Shown in pieces: positions 1-10,203 of a stretch of 64,000 nt of DNA (position 1 is its first letter; each line of letters starts with the position of its first letter). The DNA lies in the NCBI RefSeq assembly GCF_002135415.1, contig NZ_NEGJ01000003.1, forward strand, positions 372,001 to 436,000. Reading direction: 5' to 3'. Origin of the DNA: Acinetobacter sp. ANC 3832 (GTDB lineage Bacteria; Pseudomonadota; Gammaproteobacteria; Pseudomonadales; Moraxellaceae). The notes under the pieces were generated by a model, which saw only the letters and a list, made by a program, of their open reading frames with translations, was not told the DNA's origin and did not search any database. A program made the translations under genes and the position numbers.

Positions 1-213
1 GTCAGATGGAATATTAAATGGTTCAAAGAAGAATGAACGTAAGACTAAAACCACTGCCAAAACAGGCCAAAAATCATAAGCCCATGAGATAATAAAATGC
101 TCATTCCCCTTGCCTTTCGTTTTACGTTGTTTAAACACAAACTGATCAAGCAACCACAAGCCAAAAAAGATTAATGTGGCAGGTACAAGAATTAAATTAA
201 AATCAAAATCCAT
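1..213 (-). CDS. lepB: Signal peptidase I, N-terminal part (cut by window edge)
   Basis: The reverse strand from 213 to 1 is one open frame of 71 codons starting MDFDFNLILVPATLIFFGLW. It shows a first membrane helix (about residues 6-24), a basic cytoplasmic loop (KQRKTKGKG), a second hydrophobic segment (about 48-60) and then FFEPFNIPSD. That last motif immediately precedes the catalytic Ser-Met of type I signal peptidases, so the active site lies just outside the window. The enzyme cleaves signal peptides of exported proteins at the periplasmic face of the inner membrane. The gene starts 22 bases after the lepA stop on the same strand, the usual lepA-lepB operon. The identification rests on membrane topology, the FFEPFNIPSD motif and this neighbour. 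Confidence 0.9.
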   Translation of the reverse strand, partial: MDFDFNLILVPATLIFFGLWLLDQFVFKQRKTKGKGNEHFIISWAYDFWPVLAVVLVLRSFFFEPFNIPSD

Positions 214-235
214 GGGCTATTATATCCTCAATTTA

Positions 236-2053
236 TTATCTATCTACTTTCAAGACAGCTAAGAACGCTTCTTGTGGGATTTCAACACTACCCACTTGCT
301 TCATGCGTTTCTTACCTTCTTTCTGTTTCGATAACAGTTTCTTCTTACGTGAAACGTCACCACCATAACATTTAGCCAATACGTTTTTACGCATTGCTTT
401 TACTGTAGAGCGCGCAATAATTTGAGCACCAATGGCTGCCTGAATGGCAACATCAAACATCTGACGTGGAATCAGATCTTTCATTTTTTCTACCAGTGCA
501 ATACCACGATGACGTGCATCATTACGATGACAAATCATTGCCAACGCATCGACTTTCTCACCATTAATTAACACATCAACCTTAACCAAAGATGAACTTT
601 CAAAACGTACAAATCCATAATCAAGTGATGCAAAACCACGTGAACACGATTTCAAACGGTCAAAGAAGTCCATAACCACTTCAGCCATTGGAATTTCAAA
701 AGTCACAGAAACCTGATTGCCTAGGAATTTCATGTCTTTTTGAACACCACGGCGTTCAATACATAAAGTCATGACATTACCTAAGTATTCTTGAGGAACA
801 AGAATATGGCATTCTGCAATTGGCTCACGTAAATCTTCAACAGTTGAACCATCTGGCATTTTAGATGGACTATCGATATAAATCGTTTCACCCGTTTTCA
901 TCAACGATTCATAAATGACCGTTGGTGCTGAAGTGATGATGTCTAGATCATATTCACGTTCTAATCGCTCTTGCACAATCTCCATATGGAGCATGCCTAA
1001 GAAACCACAACGGAAACCAAAACCTAAAGCATCTGAACTTTCAGGTTCAAAGAACAATGCTGAGTCATTAATTTGCAATTTATGTAATGCTTCACGGAAT
1101 GGTTCAAAATCACTTGCATCAATCGGGAATAAACCTGCATAAACCTGTGGTTTAACCTTTTTGAAACCAGGTAATATTGCAACATCAGGTGTGGTCGCCA
1201 ATGTCATGGTATCGCCCACTGGCGCACCAAAAATATCTTTAATCCCTGCAATCACAAAACCAACTTCACCGGCTTCCAACATACCTGTTTCAGTATGTTT
1301 AGGGTTAAAAATACCCACAGAAGTAATAATATGCGTTTGACCTGTTGATTTGATGAGCATCTTGTCGCCTTTTTTTACGCGACCATGCTTAATTCGAACC
1401 AAAGACACCACGCCTAAATAATTGTCAAACCAAGAGTCAACAATTAAAGCTTGTAAAGGTGCTTCTCGATCACCTTCAGGCGGAGGAATAACACCCACCA
1501 AGGTTTCAAGTACACCAGCAACACCCAAGCCTGTTTTTGCAGAACACGTTGGTGCATCGGTCGCTTCAATCCCAATAATTTCTTCAATTTCATGAATAAC
1601 ACGCTCAGGCTCAGCCTGAGGTAAATCAATTTTATTGAGAACTGGGAGGACTTCTAGCCCTTGCTCAATTGCCGTATAGCAATTTGCAACAGACTGAGCT
1701 TCAACGCCTTGAGCCGCATCGACAACCAACAATGCACCTTCGCAAGCTGCTAAAGAGCGCGAAACTTCATATGAAAAGTCGACGTGTCCAGGAGTATCAA
1801 TGAAGTTGAGTTGGTACTCTTGTCCATTCGGATGGGTATAATATAGAGTAACTGAAGTCGCTTTAATGGTAATCCCACGCTCACGTTCCAACTCCATAGA
1901 GTCCAGAACTTGAGCTTGCATTTCACGATCTTGCAAACCGCCACAAGTCTGAATAAAACGGTCGGCCAAAGTCGACTTACCGTGATCAATGTGAGCGATA
2001 ATACTGAAGTTACGTATATTTTTGATATCAACAGATTTTTTAGCTTGCGCCAT
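236..2053 (-). CDS. lepA: Elongation factor 4 (LepA), ribosome-associated GTPase
   Basis: This 605-residue protein has the full length of EF4/LepA. The GTPase motifs are visible: G1 AHIDHGKST (residues 20-28), G3 DTPGH (86-90) and G4 NKID (140-143). The C-terminus has the LepA-specific basic end with [17 protein letters not shown]. LepA is a translational GTPase that binds ribosomes and is linked to ribosome assembly and back-translocation. It acts in the cytoplasm, with some membrane association. The start is supported by AAGG a few bases upstream of ATG at 2053. It is the first gene of the lepA-lepB operon, with lepB 22 bases downstream. No anomalies are seen. Small open frames inside it on other strands are shadows. 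Confidence 0.98.
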   Translation of the reverse strand: MAQAKKSVDIKNIRNFSIIAHIDHGKSTLADRFIQTCGGLQDREMQAQVLDSMELERERGITIKATSVTLYYTHPNGQEYQLNFIDTPGHVDFSYEVSRSLAACEGALLVVDAAQGVEAQSVANCYTAIEQGLEVLPVLNKIDLPQAEPERVIHEIEEIIGIEATDAPTCSAKTGLGVAGVLETLVGVIPPPEGDREAPLQALIVDSWFDNYLGVVSLVRIKHGRVKKGDKMLIKSTGQTHIITSVGIFNPKHTETGMLEAGEVGFVIAGIKDIFGAPVGDTMTLATTPDVAILPGFKKVKPQVYAGLFPIDASDFEPFREALHKLQINDSALFFEPESSDALGFGFRCGFLGMLHMEIVQERLEREYDLDIITSAPTVIYESLMKTGETIYIDSPSKMPDGSTVEDLREPIAECHILVPQEYLGNVMTLCIERRGVQKDMKFLGNQVSVTFEIPMAEVVMDFFDRLKSCSRGFASLDYGFVRFESSSLVKVDVLINGEKVDALAMICHRNDARHRGIALVEKMKDLIPRQMFDVAIQAAIGAQIIARSTVKAMRKNVLAKCYGGDVSRKKKLLSKQKEGKKRMKQVGSVEIPQEAFLAVLKVDR

Positions 2054-2663
2054 GGGTTACCTTGAACGATAAATTGCGCTATGTATAAAATTCAAACTAC
2101 ATAGCAAAAGCAGTTTAAGAAATTGGATCGGATTATAGCAGATGGTCTTTTCAAAGTATTCATATTAATGTGGCGTCCTTAAGAAATAATCTTGAAATTC
2201 GTATAGATGCTTTTCAAGCGTTAAACACCAATGAAGGTTTTTACATCAACCAAGCCGATTTTCTTTATTCTTTTTTAAATTAAGATGGGATTTCTTATAT
2301 AAAATCTTTTTACTCCCCTTTCAATGAGAAAAATAAAAATTTATTTATACTTATGTAAGATCTTTAACTCCTCAATTTATTAAAAAAATCCATTTCAGCA
2401 AAACTATACAAACCTTCTTAATCTCAACCTTTATCCCAAATATTCAATGCTGTTATTAATCAATAATCTAGCTCCCTAAAAAATAGGATTTAATAGCAAT
2501 GGTAAAAACAACGTTTCTGCTTATTTTCAAGCCAGATCAGCTTAACTTGAAATCACACTCAATATTAGTTTAGTGATATATTTCACAAAGTTTTACACAA
2601 AAGTGATTAAAAAATAACTATTATTCTTAATAATATCTAAAAATAACTCAATTAGGTTTAACC
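2054..2663. other. Intergenic region between lepA and a small secreted-protein gene
   Basis: About 610 bases, very AT-rich. It must hold the lepA promoter (minus strand) and the promoter of the downstream plus-strand gene. A 54-codon open frame without an ATG (about 2121-2281, plus strand) reads through part of it but has no ribosome binding site or recognisable similarity, so I do not call it a gene. Nothing else is recognised. Confidence 0.5.
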
Positions 2664-2879
2664 ATGATTAAAAAAACACTACTCGCAATCTCTATTGCTT
2701 TTATGTCTGTTCATAGCTTTGCTTATGATAATGAAGTTTGTAAAAATCAAAGACAAAGTATCGAAAAGCAAATTGTAGATGCTAAACGTTACAACAACCA
2801 ACGTCGCTTACAAGGTTTAGAAAAAGCCCTAGACCGTGTCAATAAAGTCTGTTCAAAACAAATGAAAAAATCCGTTTAA
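2664..2879 (+). CDS. Small exported DUF1090-like protein
   Basis: This 71-residue protein has a typical Sec signal peptide (KK then a hydrophobic stretch, likely cleaved after HSFA near residue 20). A short mature helical domain with two cysteines follows. The segment IEKQIVDAKRYNNQRRLQGL followed by EKALDRV resembles the conserved core of the DUF1090 family (E. coli YqjC type, IE-QI-YAK-HGN-R--GLEKAL). That family is periplasmic and its function is not established. The gene stands alone: 610 bases separate it from lepA and a strong hairpin follows. The two cysteines flank the helix and could form a disulphide in the periplasm. The family match is from the pattern only and is moderately sure; the export signal is clear. 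Confidence 0.75.
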   Translation: MIKKTLLAISIAFMSVHSFAYDNEVCKNQRQSIEKQIVDAKRYNNQRRLQGLEKALDRVNKVCSKQMKKSV

Positions 2880-2991
2880 ACATATTAAATTAAGCAACTA
2901 AGACTAAAATTACAAAATAAGTATCAATTTAACATCACCATTTAAAGCGCTTTCTTTCGCTGATCACATTAGGCTTAATTGCAGCATAACC

Positions 2992-3045
2992 AATAAGACC
3001 TTTCATTCTTTTCTATTTAGAAGAGCATGAAAGGTCTTATTTTCA
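2992..3045 (+). terminator. Long hairpin terminator after the DUF1090-like gene
   Basis: A perfect 15-base inverted repeat, AATAAGACCTTTCAT (2992-3006) with ATGAAAGGTCTTATT (3027-3041), runs into TTTTC. It lies between convergent genes and can end transcription on both strands. Confidence 0.75.
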
Positions 3046-3095
3046 ATTTGGGACAATCAAAAACTCCCAAACAAGATACATTCTAGTTTCAGAGT

Positions 3096-3539
3096 TTATT
3101 TGGAAAAATCGAAAGGATTTAAAGTTGAATCAATTGGCTGATAAGCCTGAATAAAAGTGGGCGACATACGTTTTGGGCGACCTGTCGCAATTTCAATACA
3201 CGCCCATTTTGTACTTCCAGTAAATAGTAGAGCGCTGTCTTTCGCCCGATAAAAGGCATACTGCCGAAAAGAATATAATGCATTAATGTCATAAAACCAT
3301 GTTCTTAGAATCACCTCATCATCTAACATTGCAGCTTTGCGATATTGCACTTGATGCTCTACCGCAACCATCGCATGCTTTAATTCTATATATTCTTTTA
3401 AACCCAAACCTAAAGCTTCGATATGTGCAGTGGCAACATCCTGCATCCATGCTACATAAACTACATTATTCACATGTCCTAAGATATCAATATGCTCAGG
3501 CTGAACCATTAATTTTAAATCAAAAAAACATGTACTCAC
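3096..3539 (-). CDS. Acyl-CoA thioesterase, YbgC/4-hydroxybenzoyl-CoA thioesterase type
   Basis: This 147-residue protein matches the hotdog-fold thioesterase family in length and motif. Near residues 16-32 it has HIDILGHVNNVVYVAWM, where the Asp before LGHVNN is the catalytic acid of the 4HBT/YbgC group. It should hydrolyse acyl-CoA thioesters in the cytoplasm; the chain-length preference cannot be read from sequence. It is a single-gene unit on the minus strand, with no partner gene nearby except the HtrA protease behind a terminator. Start at 3539 follows from ORF length and alignment to the family N-terminus; the ribosome binding site is not strong. Confidence 0.85.
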   Translation of the reverse strand: MSTCFFDLKLMVQPEHIDILGHVNNVVYVAWMQDVATAHIEALGLGLKEYIELKHAMVAVEHQVQYRKAAMLDDEVILRTWFYDINALYSFRQYAFYRAKDSALLFTGSTKWACIEIATGRPKRMSPTFIQAYQPIDSTLNPFDFSK

Positions 3540-3616
3540 TTATTTTATCCTACGAAAGTTCCTTTTAGTCCTGAACAATCTAACAAAGCATGACAGCGGA
3601 TGGAATCTTCAGTAAT

Positions 3617-3646
3617 AAAAAACCACTCAAAATGAGTGGTTTTTTA
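3617..3646 (-). terminator. Bidirectional intrinsic terminator
   Basis: AAAAAACCACTC, a short loop, then GAGTGGTTTTTT forms a compact hairpin with U-tracts in both directions. It ends the HtrA transcript on the minus strand. Confidence 0.85.
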
Positions 3647-3680
3647 TGGTGATTAAGTTTATTCAATCAAACTTTTTCAT

Positions 3681-5072
3681 TTATTGAATCCGAAGACCAA
3701 TCATCGCATGTTGACCATCACGAATAATGGCAACACGCGCTACAGTATTTTTTTGCAATTCAGATACTGCTTCAACAAAATCATTTGGTGTGTTAATTTT
3801 TCTGTTATTAATTTGCGTAATCACATCTCCCGCGATAATACGAGATTCTGCTGCTAAACCGCCACGGGTCACATCTTGAATAAATACACCACCTTTAACA
3901 CCGATTTTATTTTTTTCTGCTTCAGTTAAACCACGAATCGCAACACCTAATACAGGTCCTTTTTGTGGTTTGGTGGCTGTCGTTGCATCATCTTTTGCAG
4001 GTGTATCATCTGGCGCAGTCGTTAACGTTGCTGAAATCACTTTGGCTTTATCATCACGTAAAACTTCAAGCTGAACAGTTTGATTCGGTGTGGTACGGTT
4101 CAAATAATTTAATAAATCAGATGTTCTTGAAATAGGCGTGCTGTTATATTTCATAATCACATCCCCAGATCGAAAGCCTGCTTTAGCCGCAGGAGAATCC
4201 GGAGCAACTTGCGTAATCAATGAACCTTCCGGTTTTGATAATTTGTAGGCTTCAGCAAGATTACGGTCAATATCCTGTAACATTACGCCTAAATATGAGC
4301 GTGTCACTTTCCCATTCTTCTTTAATTGATCAACAACATCCATCGCGACATCAATTGGAATCGAGAATGATAAGCCCATGTATCCACCTGTCCCACTAAA
4401 GATACGTGAGTTCACACCAACAACTTGTCCTTGTTGATTAAACAATGGACCACCCGAATTACCTGGGTTTAAAGCAACATCTGTTTGGATAAATGGAACT
4501 GATGTTTCACCCATCATATTACGAGATTTTGCACTGACAATTCCTGCAGATGCTGAATAATCAAAACCAAACGGCGAACCAATTGCAAGTACAGGCTGTC
4601 CAACTTTAAGCTGATCTACATTCCCTGTGGTTAAAGCAGGATAGTTATTCCCTTCTACTTTCAATAATGCAACATCAGTACGCTCATCACTTCCCACGAT
4701 TTTTGCATCAATTTCACGGCGATCATTCAACATAATCGTGACTTTAGAGGCATCTTCAACCACATGGTGATTGGTCAGAAGGTAGCCATCCTTACTAATA
4801 AAAAATGCACTGCCGTATGCGGTTTTTTCTTGTGGTACTCTTTGTTGTGGAATAATGACTTGATTACCAAAAAAACGTTTCAATATTTCAGGAACTTGTT
4901 GCTGAAGAATCTCTTCCTGAGTCATCTTTTTAACAACATTGACACTCACCACCGCAGGGCTGACTTGCTCAACCAGATTAGAAAAATCAACGGGTGCTGA
5001 TGCCTGCGTTTGCACTGCTGTCATTGTAAAGACCGCAGCGTACATTCCTTTTTGTATAGAGCGACTATTCAT
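3681..5072 (-). CDS. Periplasmic Do-family serine protease (HtrA/DegQ type)
   Basis: This 463-residue protein begins at ATG 5072. A GTG five codons upstream (5087) is open too, but the ATG fits a signal peptide better (MNSRSIQKG, hydrophobic run, cut near TQASA). The trypsin-like domain shows the triad in order: His in TNHHV (about 103), Asp in ERTDVALLKV (133) and Ser in GNSGGP (206). Two PDZ domains follow (about 255-350 and 365-455), with SYLGV and LGVAIRG entry motifs. Do-family proteases degrade or refold damaged envelope proteins in the periplasm. The gene is monocistronic, divergent from nadB across a 230-base shared promoter region, and ends at a strong hairpin. MucD, DegP and DegQ cannot be separated by eye. 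Confidence 0.93.
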   Translation of the reverse strand: MNSRSIQKGMYAAVFTMTAVQTQASAPVDFSNLVEQVSPAVVSVNVVKKMTQEEILQQQVPEILKRFFGNQVIIPQQRVPQEKTAYGSAFFISKDGYLLTNHHVVEDASKVTIMLNDRREIDAKIVGSDERTDVALLKVEGNNYPALTTGNVDQLKVGQPVLAIGSPFGFDYSASAGIVSAKSRNMMGETSVPFIQTDVALNPGNSGGPLFNQQGQVVGVNSRIFSGTGGYMGLSFSIPIDVAMDVVDQLKKNGKVTRSYLGVMLQDIDRNLAEAYKLSKPEGSLITQVAPDSPAAKAGFRSGDVIMKYNSTPISRTSDLLNYLNRTTPNQTVQLEVLRDDKAKVISATLTTAPDDTPAKDDATTATKPQKGPVLGVAIRGLTEAEKNKIGVKGGVFIQDVTRGGLAAESRIIAGDVITQINNRKINTPNDFVEAVSELQKNTVARVAIIRDGQHAMIGLRIQ

Positions 5073-5302
5073 GAAATATGAACCCACAAATGATGATTTT
5101 ACTAAAAATTGTTTGTAACATATTAATCGGCATATTTGCGTAAATATATGTTGCTTTATATCTATAAAACAAAGTCTTACTTAATTTTTTCTTAAATTGT
5201 CAAAAAATCACTGCTTTATTTAAAAAGTGTGAACTATAACTATTGTATTTTTATACAAAAAAGAGTGTCATTAACAAACTTTTTTCAAATTAGCTGATAG
5301 AC

Positions 5303-6934
5303 ATGTCTAATTTAAGCACAACACATCAATTTGATGTGATTATTGTGGGAAGTGGCGGTGCTGGCTTAAGTTTAGCCTTATCGCTACCTGATCATTTTAA
5401 AATTGCAGTTTTAGCGAAATCATTCCTAACTGATGCAAGCACCTATTTTGCACAAGGTGGTGTTGCCGCAGTTCTTGATGAAACAGATTCTCTAGAACAG
5501 CATATTGATGACACGATGATTGCAGGCGCTCAGTTATGTGAAAGAGATGCTGTACAACATACAGTTGAAGGTGGCAAACCTTCGGTTGATTTCCTGTTGA
5601 AGCAAGGTGTTGAATTTACTTTAGACGAGAAACAACAGCTACATTTGACTCGTGAAGGTGGGCATTCTCAGCGCCGTATTATTCATAATGCAGATGCCAC
5701 GGGTAAAGCGATTTCAACCACTTTAATTGAAAAAGCCAAACAAAAACAAAATATTGATATTTTTGAAAATTATATTGCGATTGATTTAATTACAAAACAT
5801 AAACTCGGTGAAACTGATGAAGAAAATCGGGCTGTAGGTTTATATGCCTTGGACGAAAAAAATGAAAAGGTACATACCTTCTTAGCACCGTTTACTGCCC
5901 TCGCCTGTGGGGGTGCAATGAAAGCTTATTTATATACCTCTAACCCTGATATTGCGACAGGTGATGGCATTGCAATGGCATATCGTGCGGGTTGCCGTGT
6001 TGCCAATATGGAATTCAATCAATTTCATCCGACCTGCTTGTATCATCCTCAAGCGCGCTCATTTTTAATCACAGAAGCCATGCGTGGTGAAGGTGCATAT
6101 TTGCGCTTACCTGATGGTGAACGCTTCATGCTTCGCTTTGATGAGCGTGCAGAACTTGCACCTCGAGATATTGTTGCACGAGCAATCGACTACGAAATCA
6201 AGCGCCTCGGGATTCGACATGTTTGGCTCGATATCACACATAAGCCTGAAGCTTTTGTAAAAGAGCATTTTCCGACGTTATATGCACGACTGCTTGAACT
6301 TGGAATCGACATTACCAAAGAGATGATTCCAGTCGTTCCAGCAGCGCATTACACTTGTGGTGGTGTGGTTGTTGATGAAAATAGCCAAACGGATATTGAA
6401 GGTTTATATGCGATTGGTGAAACTTCGTATACTGGCTTACATGGTGCTAACCGTATGGCAAGTAACTCACTTTTAGAATGCTTCGTCTATGGAATGAGTG
6501 CTGCAAAAGATATAGAACAGAAATATAGTCCAAACTTTCATTTCCCGAAAGTTGCTGGGTGGGATGCAACCCAAGTCGACAATCCTGATGAAGATGTTGT
6601 TATTCTGCAAAACTGGGATGAGCTGCGTGCCACCATGTGGAACTATGTCGGTATCGTTCGCACTACTAAACGTTTAGAACGTGCACTACATCGTATTGAA
6701 ATGCTGAAAAAAGAAATTACTGAGTATTATCAGGATTATCACGTCAGCAAAAATTTAATTGAATTACGTAACTTAGTTTTAGTTTCAGAAATGATTGTTC
6801 GTTGTGCAATGCAACGCAAGGAATCTCGTGGCTTACACTACACCTTGGATTATCCTGAATTATCACCTGAATTGCGTAAAACGGTTTTAACACCACCCAA
6901 CTTCCAAGTGGAAACACCATTGGTCAATGCATAA
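5303..6934 (+). CDS. nadB: L-aspartate oxidase
   Basis: This 543-residue FAD enzyme oxidises L-aspartate to iminoaspartate, the first step of de novo NAD synthesis; NadA then makes quinolinate. The N-terminal dinucleotide-binding motif is [15 protein letters not shown] (about 13-27). Further on come the flavin/active-site signatures of the succinate dehydrogenase/NadB family: [33 protein letters not shown] and [18 protein letters not shown]. The length matches NadB and is shorter than SdhA. It stands alone, divergent from the HtrA gene. Another NAD gene, nadM, lies 16 kb downstream but not in the same operon. Confidence 0.97.
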   Translation: MSNLSTTHQFDVIIVGSGGAGLSLALSLPDHFKIAVLAKSFLTDASTYFAQGGVAAVLDETDSLEQHIDDTMIAGAQLCERDAVQHTVEGGKPSVDFLLKQGVEFTLDEKQQLHLTREGGHSQRRIIHNADATGKAISTTLIEKAKQKQNIDIFENYIAIDLITKHKLGETDEENRAVGLYALDEKNEKVHTFLAPFTALACGGAMKAYLYTSNPDIATGDGIAMAYRAGCRVANMEFNQFHPTCLYHPQARSFLITEAMRGEGAYLRLPDGERFMLRFDERAELAPRDIVARAIDYEIKRLGIRHVWLDITHKPEAFVKEHFPTLYARLLELGIDITKEMIPVVPAAHYTCGGVVVDENSQTDIEGLYAIGETSYTGLHGANRMASNSLLECFVYGMSAAKDIEQKYSPNFHFPKVAGWDATQVDNPDEDVVILQNWDELRATMWNYVGIVRTTKRLERALHRIEMLKKEITEYYQDYHVSKNLIELRNLVLVSEMIVRCAMQRKESRGLHYTLDYPELSPELRKTVLTPPNFQVETPLVNA

Positions 6935-6941
6935 ATTTAGA

Positions 6942-6972
6942 AGGAGATATCATTTCAATAATGGTATCTCCT
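6942..6972 (+). terminator. Hairpin downstream of nadB
   Basis: AGGAGATA (6942-6949) pairs with TATCTCCT (6965-6972), with extra inner pairing CATT/AATG. The U-tract is weak, so termination is likely but not certain. Confidence 0.5.
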
Positions 6973-7021
6973 GTTCTTGATGCACTATTCGATTCAACCA
7001 AAAATAAGCTTCCTAGCCAAA

Positions 7022-7453
7022 TTAAATTATATTGCTCAATCTTTGCGGAGGAATAGAATAAGTTCCTGTTACATGTGCGACGGGCTCATCTGAATCAATT
7101 GAATAAATCCAAACTTCACCCACAATTAAAGCTTTACCAACTTTCATTAGTTTACACACACCACGAAGATCTGTTCCACCTGTTGGTTTACGCAGGAAAT
7201 TAATATTCATATTCGTGGTTACAGCTAAACCAACAATCCCAATTTCACCTAAAATCGCAACATATAAGGCAAAATCAGCAAGGGTCATCATGGTCGGTCC
7301 TGATATTGTGCCACCCGGACGAATATCATTTCCACTTACATGCCACGTTAAAGTTGCGCCTTTTTCAACAACCTCTTCAATCTCACACTTTTTTAAACTC
7401 GGTGGAAAGTGCTTTTCTAAAAATGCAACGATTTCTGTTTTATTACTTTTCAT
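7022..7453 (-). CDS. PaaI-type hotdog thioesterase
   Basis: This 143-residue protein has the single hotdog domain of the PaaI/YigI/DUF4442 group. Its central segment RPGGTISGPTMMTLADFALY (about 46-65) matches the conserved G-I-H/G--G---LAD region, with Asp in LAD at the helix position used for catalysis. It probably hydrolyses small acyl or aryl-CoA thioesters; the substrate is unknown. It lies convergent to nadB and upstream of nothing co-oriented, so it is probably monocistronic. Start MKSNKTE at 7453 gives the usual family N-terminus. The broad family is fairly sure, the specificity is not. Confidence 0.8.
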   Translation of the reverse strand: MKSNKTEIVAFLEKHFPPSLKKCEIEEVVEKGATLTWHVSGNDIRPGGTISGPTMMTLADFALYVAILGEIGIVGLAVTTNMNINFLRKPTGGTDLRGVCKLMKVGKALIVGEVWIYSIDSDEPVAHVTGTYSIPPQRLSNII

Positions 7454-7552
7454 AAAGTTTTATCTTCATATCCATATGTATCACTTATCAATATAAAGAC
7501 TTTCTCAACTTTATCTAGTCAGGTAACCCGAGCGTTCACTTTTAAAAAATGA

Positions 7553-8164
7553 TTAAAATTCTTTTACATAACCAAGCGCAGCTTCAAAGACTTGTTCAGG
7601 CATTTGCGTCGCATCCAAACGTTTCATCCTCACTGGATTCTTTGCATGAAGCTCTTCAAAACCAGAACGAACTTTTTCAAAAAAGCTCACTTTTTCTTGT
7701 TCAAAGCGATCTAAAGCACCACGTTCACGAGCACGTGTCATGCCCAATTCAATGGGTGCATCTAACCAAAAGGTAATATCTGGCATTTTTACCACAAAGT
7801 TATCATTTAACAATTGTAGCTTTTCACGACTTAAACCACGTCCGGCACATTGATAAGCAAAACTTGAATCACTAAAACGGTCACATAAAACAATCTGACC
7901 TTGTGCTAAGGCAGGTAAAATAACTCGTTCAAGATGCTGCGCTCGAGCCGCATACATCAGCAAAAGTTCAGTATCATGACTCATTTGCTCATCATGATTT
8001 ACAGAAAGCAATAAAGAGCGAATCTGTTCTGCCAAAGGTGTGCCACCCGGCTCACGAGTTAAAACAACATCTTGAGCTTCAGCTTGAAAATGTTCATACA
8101 ATTTACGAATAAGCGTGGTTTTTCCTACACCTTCAGTGCCTTCAAAACTAATAAACATGCTCAT
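7553..8164 (-). CDS. tmk: Thymidylate kinase
   Basis: This 203-residue enzyme phosphorylates dTMP to dTDP for DNA synthesis. It shows the P-loop FEGTEGVGKTT (residues 7-17), the dTMP-binding DR motif in LCDRFSDSSFAYQ and an arginine-bearing LID region RARERGALDRFEQE. Length and motif order are those of bacterial Tmk. It follows mltG by 3 bases on the minus strand in the run pabC-mltG-tmk, an arrangement common in gammaproteobacteria, so the three are almost certainly co-transcribed. Confidence 0.97.
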   Translation of the reverse strand: MSMFISFEGTEGVGKTTLIRKLYEHFQAEAQDVVLTREPGGTPLAEQIRSLLLSVNHDEQMSHDTELLLMYAARAQHLERVILPALAQGQIVLCDRFSDSSFAYQCAGRGLSREKLQLLNDNFVVKMPDITFWLDAPIELGMTRARERGALDRFEQEKVSFFEKVRSGFEELHAKNPVRMKRLDATQMPEQVFEAALGYVKEF

Positions 8165-8167
8165 TCC

Positions 8168-9223
8168 TTACTTCTTAGATCGCATAACTGAAATATATTC
8201 CTGCACAGCACGGTTGTGATCTGCGAGATTGCTGGTAAATGTATGCCCACCATTACCTGTGGCAACAAAATAGATATTTTCTGAATCATCTGGATGCATG
8301 GTTGCTTCAATGGCTTTCTTACTTGGCAAAGCAATCGGTGTTGGCGGTAATCCATTGATAGTATATGTGTTATATGCTGTCGGTGTACGAAGATCTTGTT
8401 TCGAGATTTTCCCTTGATATCGATCACCCATGCCATAAATAACGGTTGGATCAGTTTGTAAACGCATCCCCATTTTTAAACGGCGTGCGAAAACACCTGA
8501 AACTTGCTCTAATTCACGATCTACACTGGTCTCTTTTTCAATAATGGAAGCCATAATCAAGGCTTCATACTTATTCTTATAGGGTAAATCTGGGGCACGT
8601 TTTTCCCATGCTTCATTCAAAATTTTCATTTGACGTTGATATAAATCAGTCAAAATCTTTTTATCTGACTCACCTTTATCAAAGAAATAAGTATCGGGTG
8701 CGAATAATCCTTCAGGATGTTCATAAGGGATATTTAGTTCTTTCAAAAGCTGTGCAGTCGGTAAATTGACCACTGATTTTTGAATCAAATTGTCTTGACG
8801 CAGTGCTTGAATCAATTGTTTTGCAGTCGTGCCTTCAATCACCAATAAACGACTCATTTGAGCATTATCAGCATTGGATACCATGTCCAAAACTTCACGA
8901 ACACTCATACCTTGAGTCACTTCGTAGACTCCAGCTTTCATGGTGTCATGAATAAAAACCTTACGGTATAACTTTAAAATGATTGGAAAACTAACTTTCT
9001 TATCTTCTGCCAGTTGATCGATAAAACCAGTATATGTTTCACCATTGGTAATTGATAATTTTTGTTTTTTTCCTTCGACAGGATAATCTTTAAATAAGTT
9101 TAATTTTAAGACAATCGCAACCACGACACACAATGCCATGAAGCCAATGAGGATACCTTTATACATTTTATTCGAAGCAGGCTTGGGTGCTTTCTTTTTC
9201 GGTTTAGCTTGAGTTGTCGGCAT
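8168..9223 (-). CDS. mltG: Endolytic murein transglycosylase MltG
   Basis: This 351-residue protein has a lysine/proline-rich cytoplasmic N-terminus (about 1-20), one membrane helix (about 22-42) and a periplasmic YceG domain. The catalytic region ASIIEKETSVDRELEQVSGV carries the Glu that cuts glycan strands, and LQTDPTVIYG and YNTYTINGLPPTPIALP are further family signatures. MltG is thought to cleave nascent peptidoglycan and set glycan-strand length. The gene lies 1 base after pabC and 3 bases before tmk. Confidence 0.96.
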   Translation of the reverse strand: MPTTQAKPKKKAPKPASNKMYKGILIGFMALCVVVAIVLKLNLFKDYPVEGKKQKLSITNGETYTGFIDQLAEDKKVSFPIILKLYRKVFIHDTMKAGVYEVTQGMSVREVLDMVSNADNAQMSRLLVIEGTTAKQLIQALRQDNLIQKSVVNLPTAQLLKELNIPYEHPEGLFAPDTYFFDKGESDKKILTDLYQRQMKILNEAWEKRAPDLPYKNKYEALIMASIIEKETSVDRELEQVSGVFARRLKMGMRLQTDPTVIYGMGDRYQGKISKQDLRTPTAYNTYTINGLPPTPIALPSKKAIEATMHPDDSENIYFVATGNGGHTFTSNLADHNRAVQEYISVMRSKK

Positions 9224-9224
9224 A

Positions 9225-10037
9225 TTAATTAAACTGATTCAATTGCAAAGTTTGAAATAGCTCAACACAAGGTTGAACATCTAAAGTACGGGTATCAAAT
9301 TTTTGTACAGCTTTCATCGGACTCAAAGCATTACAGAAAAATAAGCTTTGTATGTGTTGGATTTCATCCATATCAATGAAACGCGATATACAAGGAACAT
9401 GATGTTGTTGCATACGCGCTAAAATTTCCGCACGCATCACACCATGAACGCCATTATAACGAAGTTCAGGGCTAATCCACTCATCGTTTATTCTAATAAA
9501 GCAATTACTGCTTACTCCTTCAACAACTGCACCTTGTACATCAGTCACCAAAGCCTCTAACCAGCCATGTTCTTGGGCTTCCTTTTTTAACATGACTTGT
9601 TCTAATCGGTTTAAAGTTTTTAAACCAACCAGATTTGGCATACTCAGGCCAATAGCTTGCATAAGTACACCACTTGAAATCACTTCAGGTTGATGATCTA
9701 AGGTTTCTTTTGGATAAAAAATCACATAAACATCTGCTGGATGATCAGGCATCGCATAACCACGATCCCCCTCTCCACGGCTTAAAATTATTTTTAAAGT
9801 ACCACTTAAATTTGAAAAAAGTTGATTCAGTAATTCAATCGTCTGATCGAGTACAGCGAAATCAACATTCAAAAATAACCGTTCAGCAGAAAGTTTTAAC
9901 CTCGCCCAATGTAAATCTTTCAACTCAAAATTTTGCTGATGAAAACGTGCCGTACTAAAACAACCATCTCCATAATGAAATGCTCGATCTAAAAGTGGAA
10001 TTGAATCAATTTGTTGACCATTTTTAAAACATATCAT
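9225..10037 (-). CDS. pabC: Aminodeoxychorismate lyase
   Basis: This 270-residue protein is a fold-type IV PLP enzyme that releases p-aminobenzoate and pyruvate from aminodeoxychorismate in folate synthesis. Visible signatures are the N-terminal LLDRAFHYGDGCFSTARF, the PLP-lysine region VGLKTLNRLEQVML (Lys near 139) and VEGVSSNCFI. It is smaller than branched-chain aminotransferases, and its place before mltG and tmk argues for PabC rather than another class IV aminotransferase. It is the first gene of the operon. Confidence 0.92.
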   Translation of the reverse strand: MICFKNGQQIDSIPLLDRAFHYGDGCFSTARFHQQNFELKDLHWARLKLSAERLFLNVDFAVLDQTIELLNQLFSNLSGTLKIILSRGEGDRGYAMPDHPADVYVIFYPKETLDHQPEVISSGVLMQAIGLSMPNLVGLKTLNRLEQVMLKKEAQEHGWLEALVTDVQGAVVEGVSSNCFIRINDEWISPELRYNGVHGVMRAEILARMQQHHVPCISRFIDMDEIQHIQSLFFCNALSPMKAVQKFDTRTLDVQPCVELFQTLQLNQFN

Positions 10038-10100
10038 TGCAAATTACACCTTCTCAATTTCGTAAAACTAGCTAAACATATCACCAAAAACTATTTCACA

Positions 10101-10144
10101 TTTATTCATATAAAATTCATTTTTTATTATTTTTTATGAATAAA
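10101..10144. promoter_or_regulatory. Inverted repeat upstream of sbp, candidate CysB-family operator
   Basis: TTTATTCAT (10101-10109) is mirrored by ATGAATAAA (10136-10144), with a further ATTCAT between them, 60 to 100 bases before the sbp start. LysR regulators of sulfur metabolism bind dyads in such positions. The regulatory role is inferred from position and the cysB-like gene at the end of the cluster. Confidence 0.4.
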
Positions 10145-10203
10145 GACTGGCGGTATGCTCCATCCATATTAACGAACTTTCGAAATACTTGGGGATTATA
10201 ACC

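Noticed and set aside
2121..2281. 54-codon frame upstream of the DUF1090-like gene
   Set aside because: Protein-like composition but no ATG, no ribosome site and no recognised similarity.
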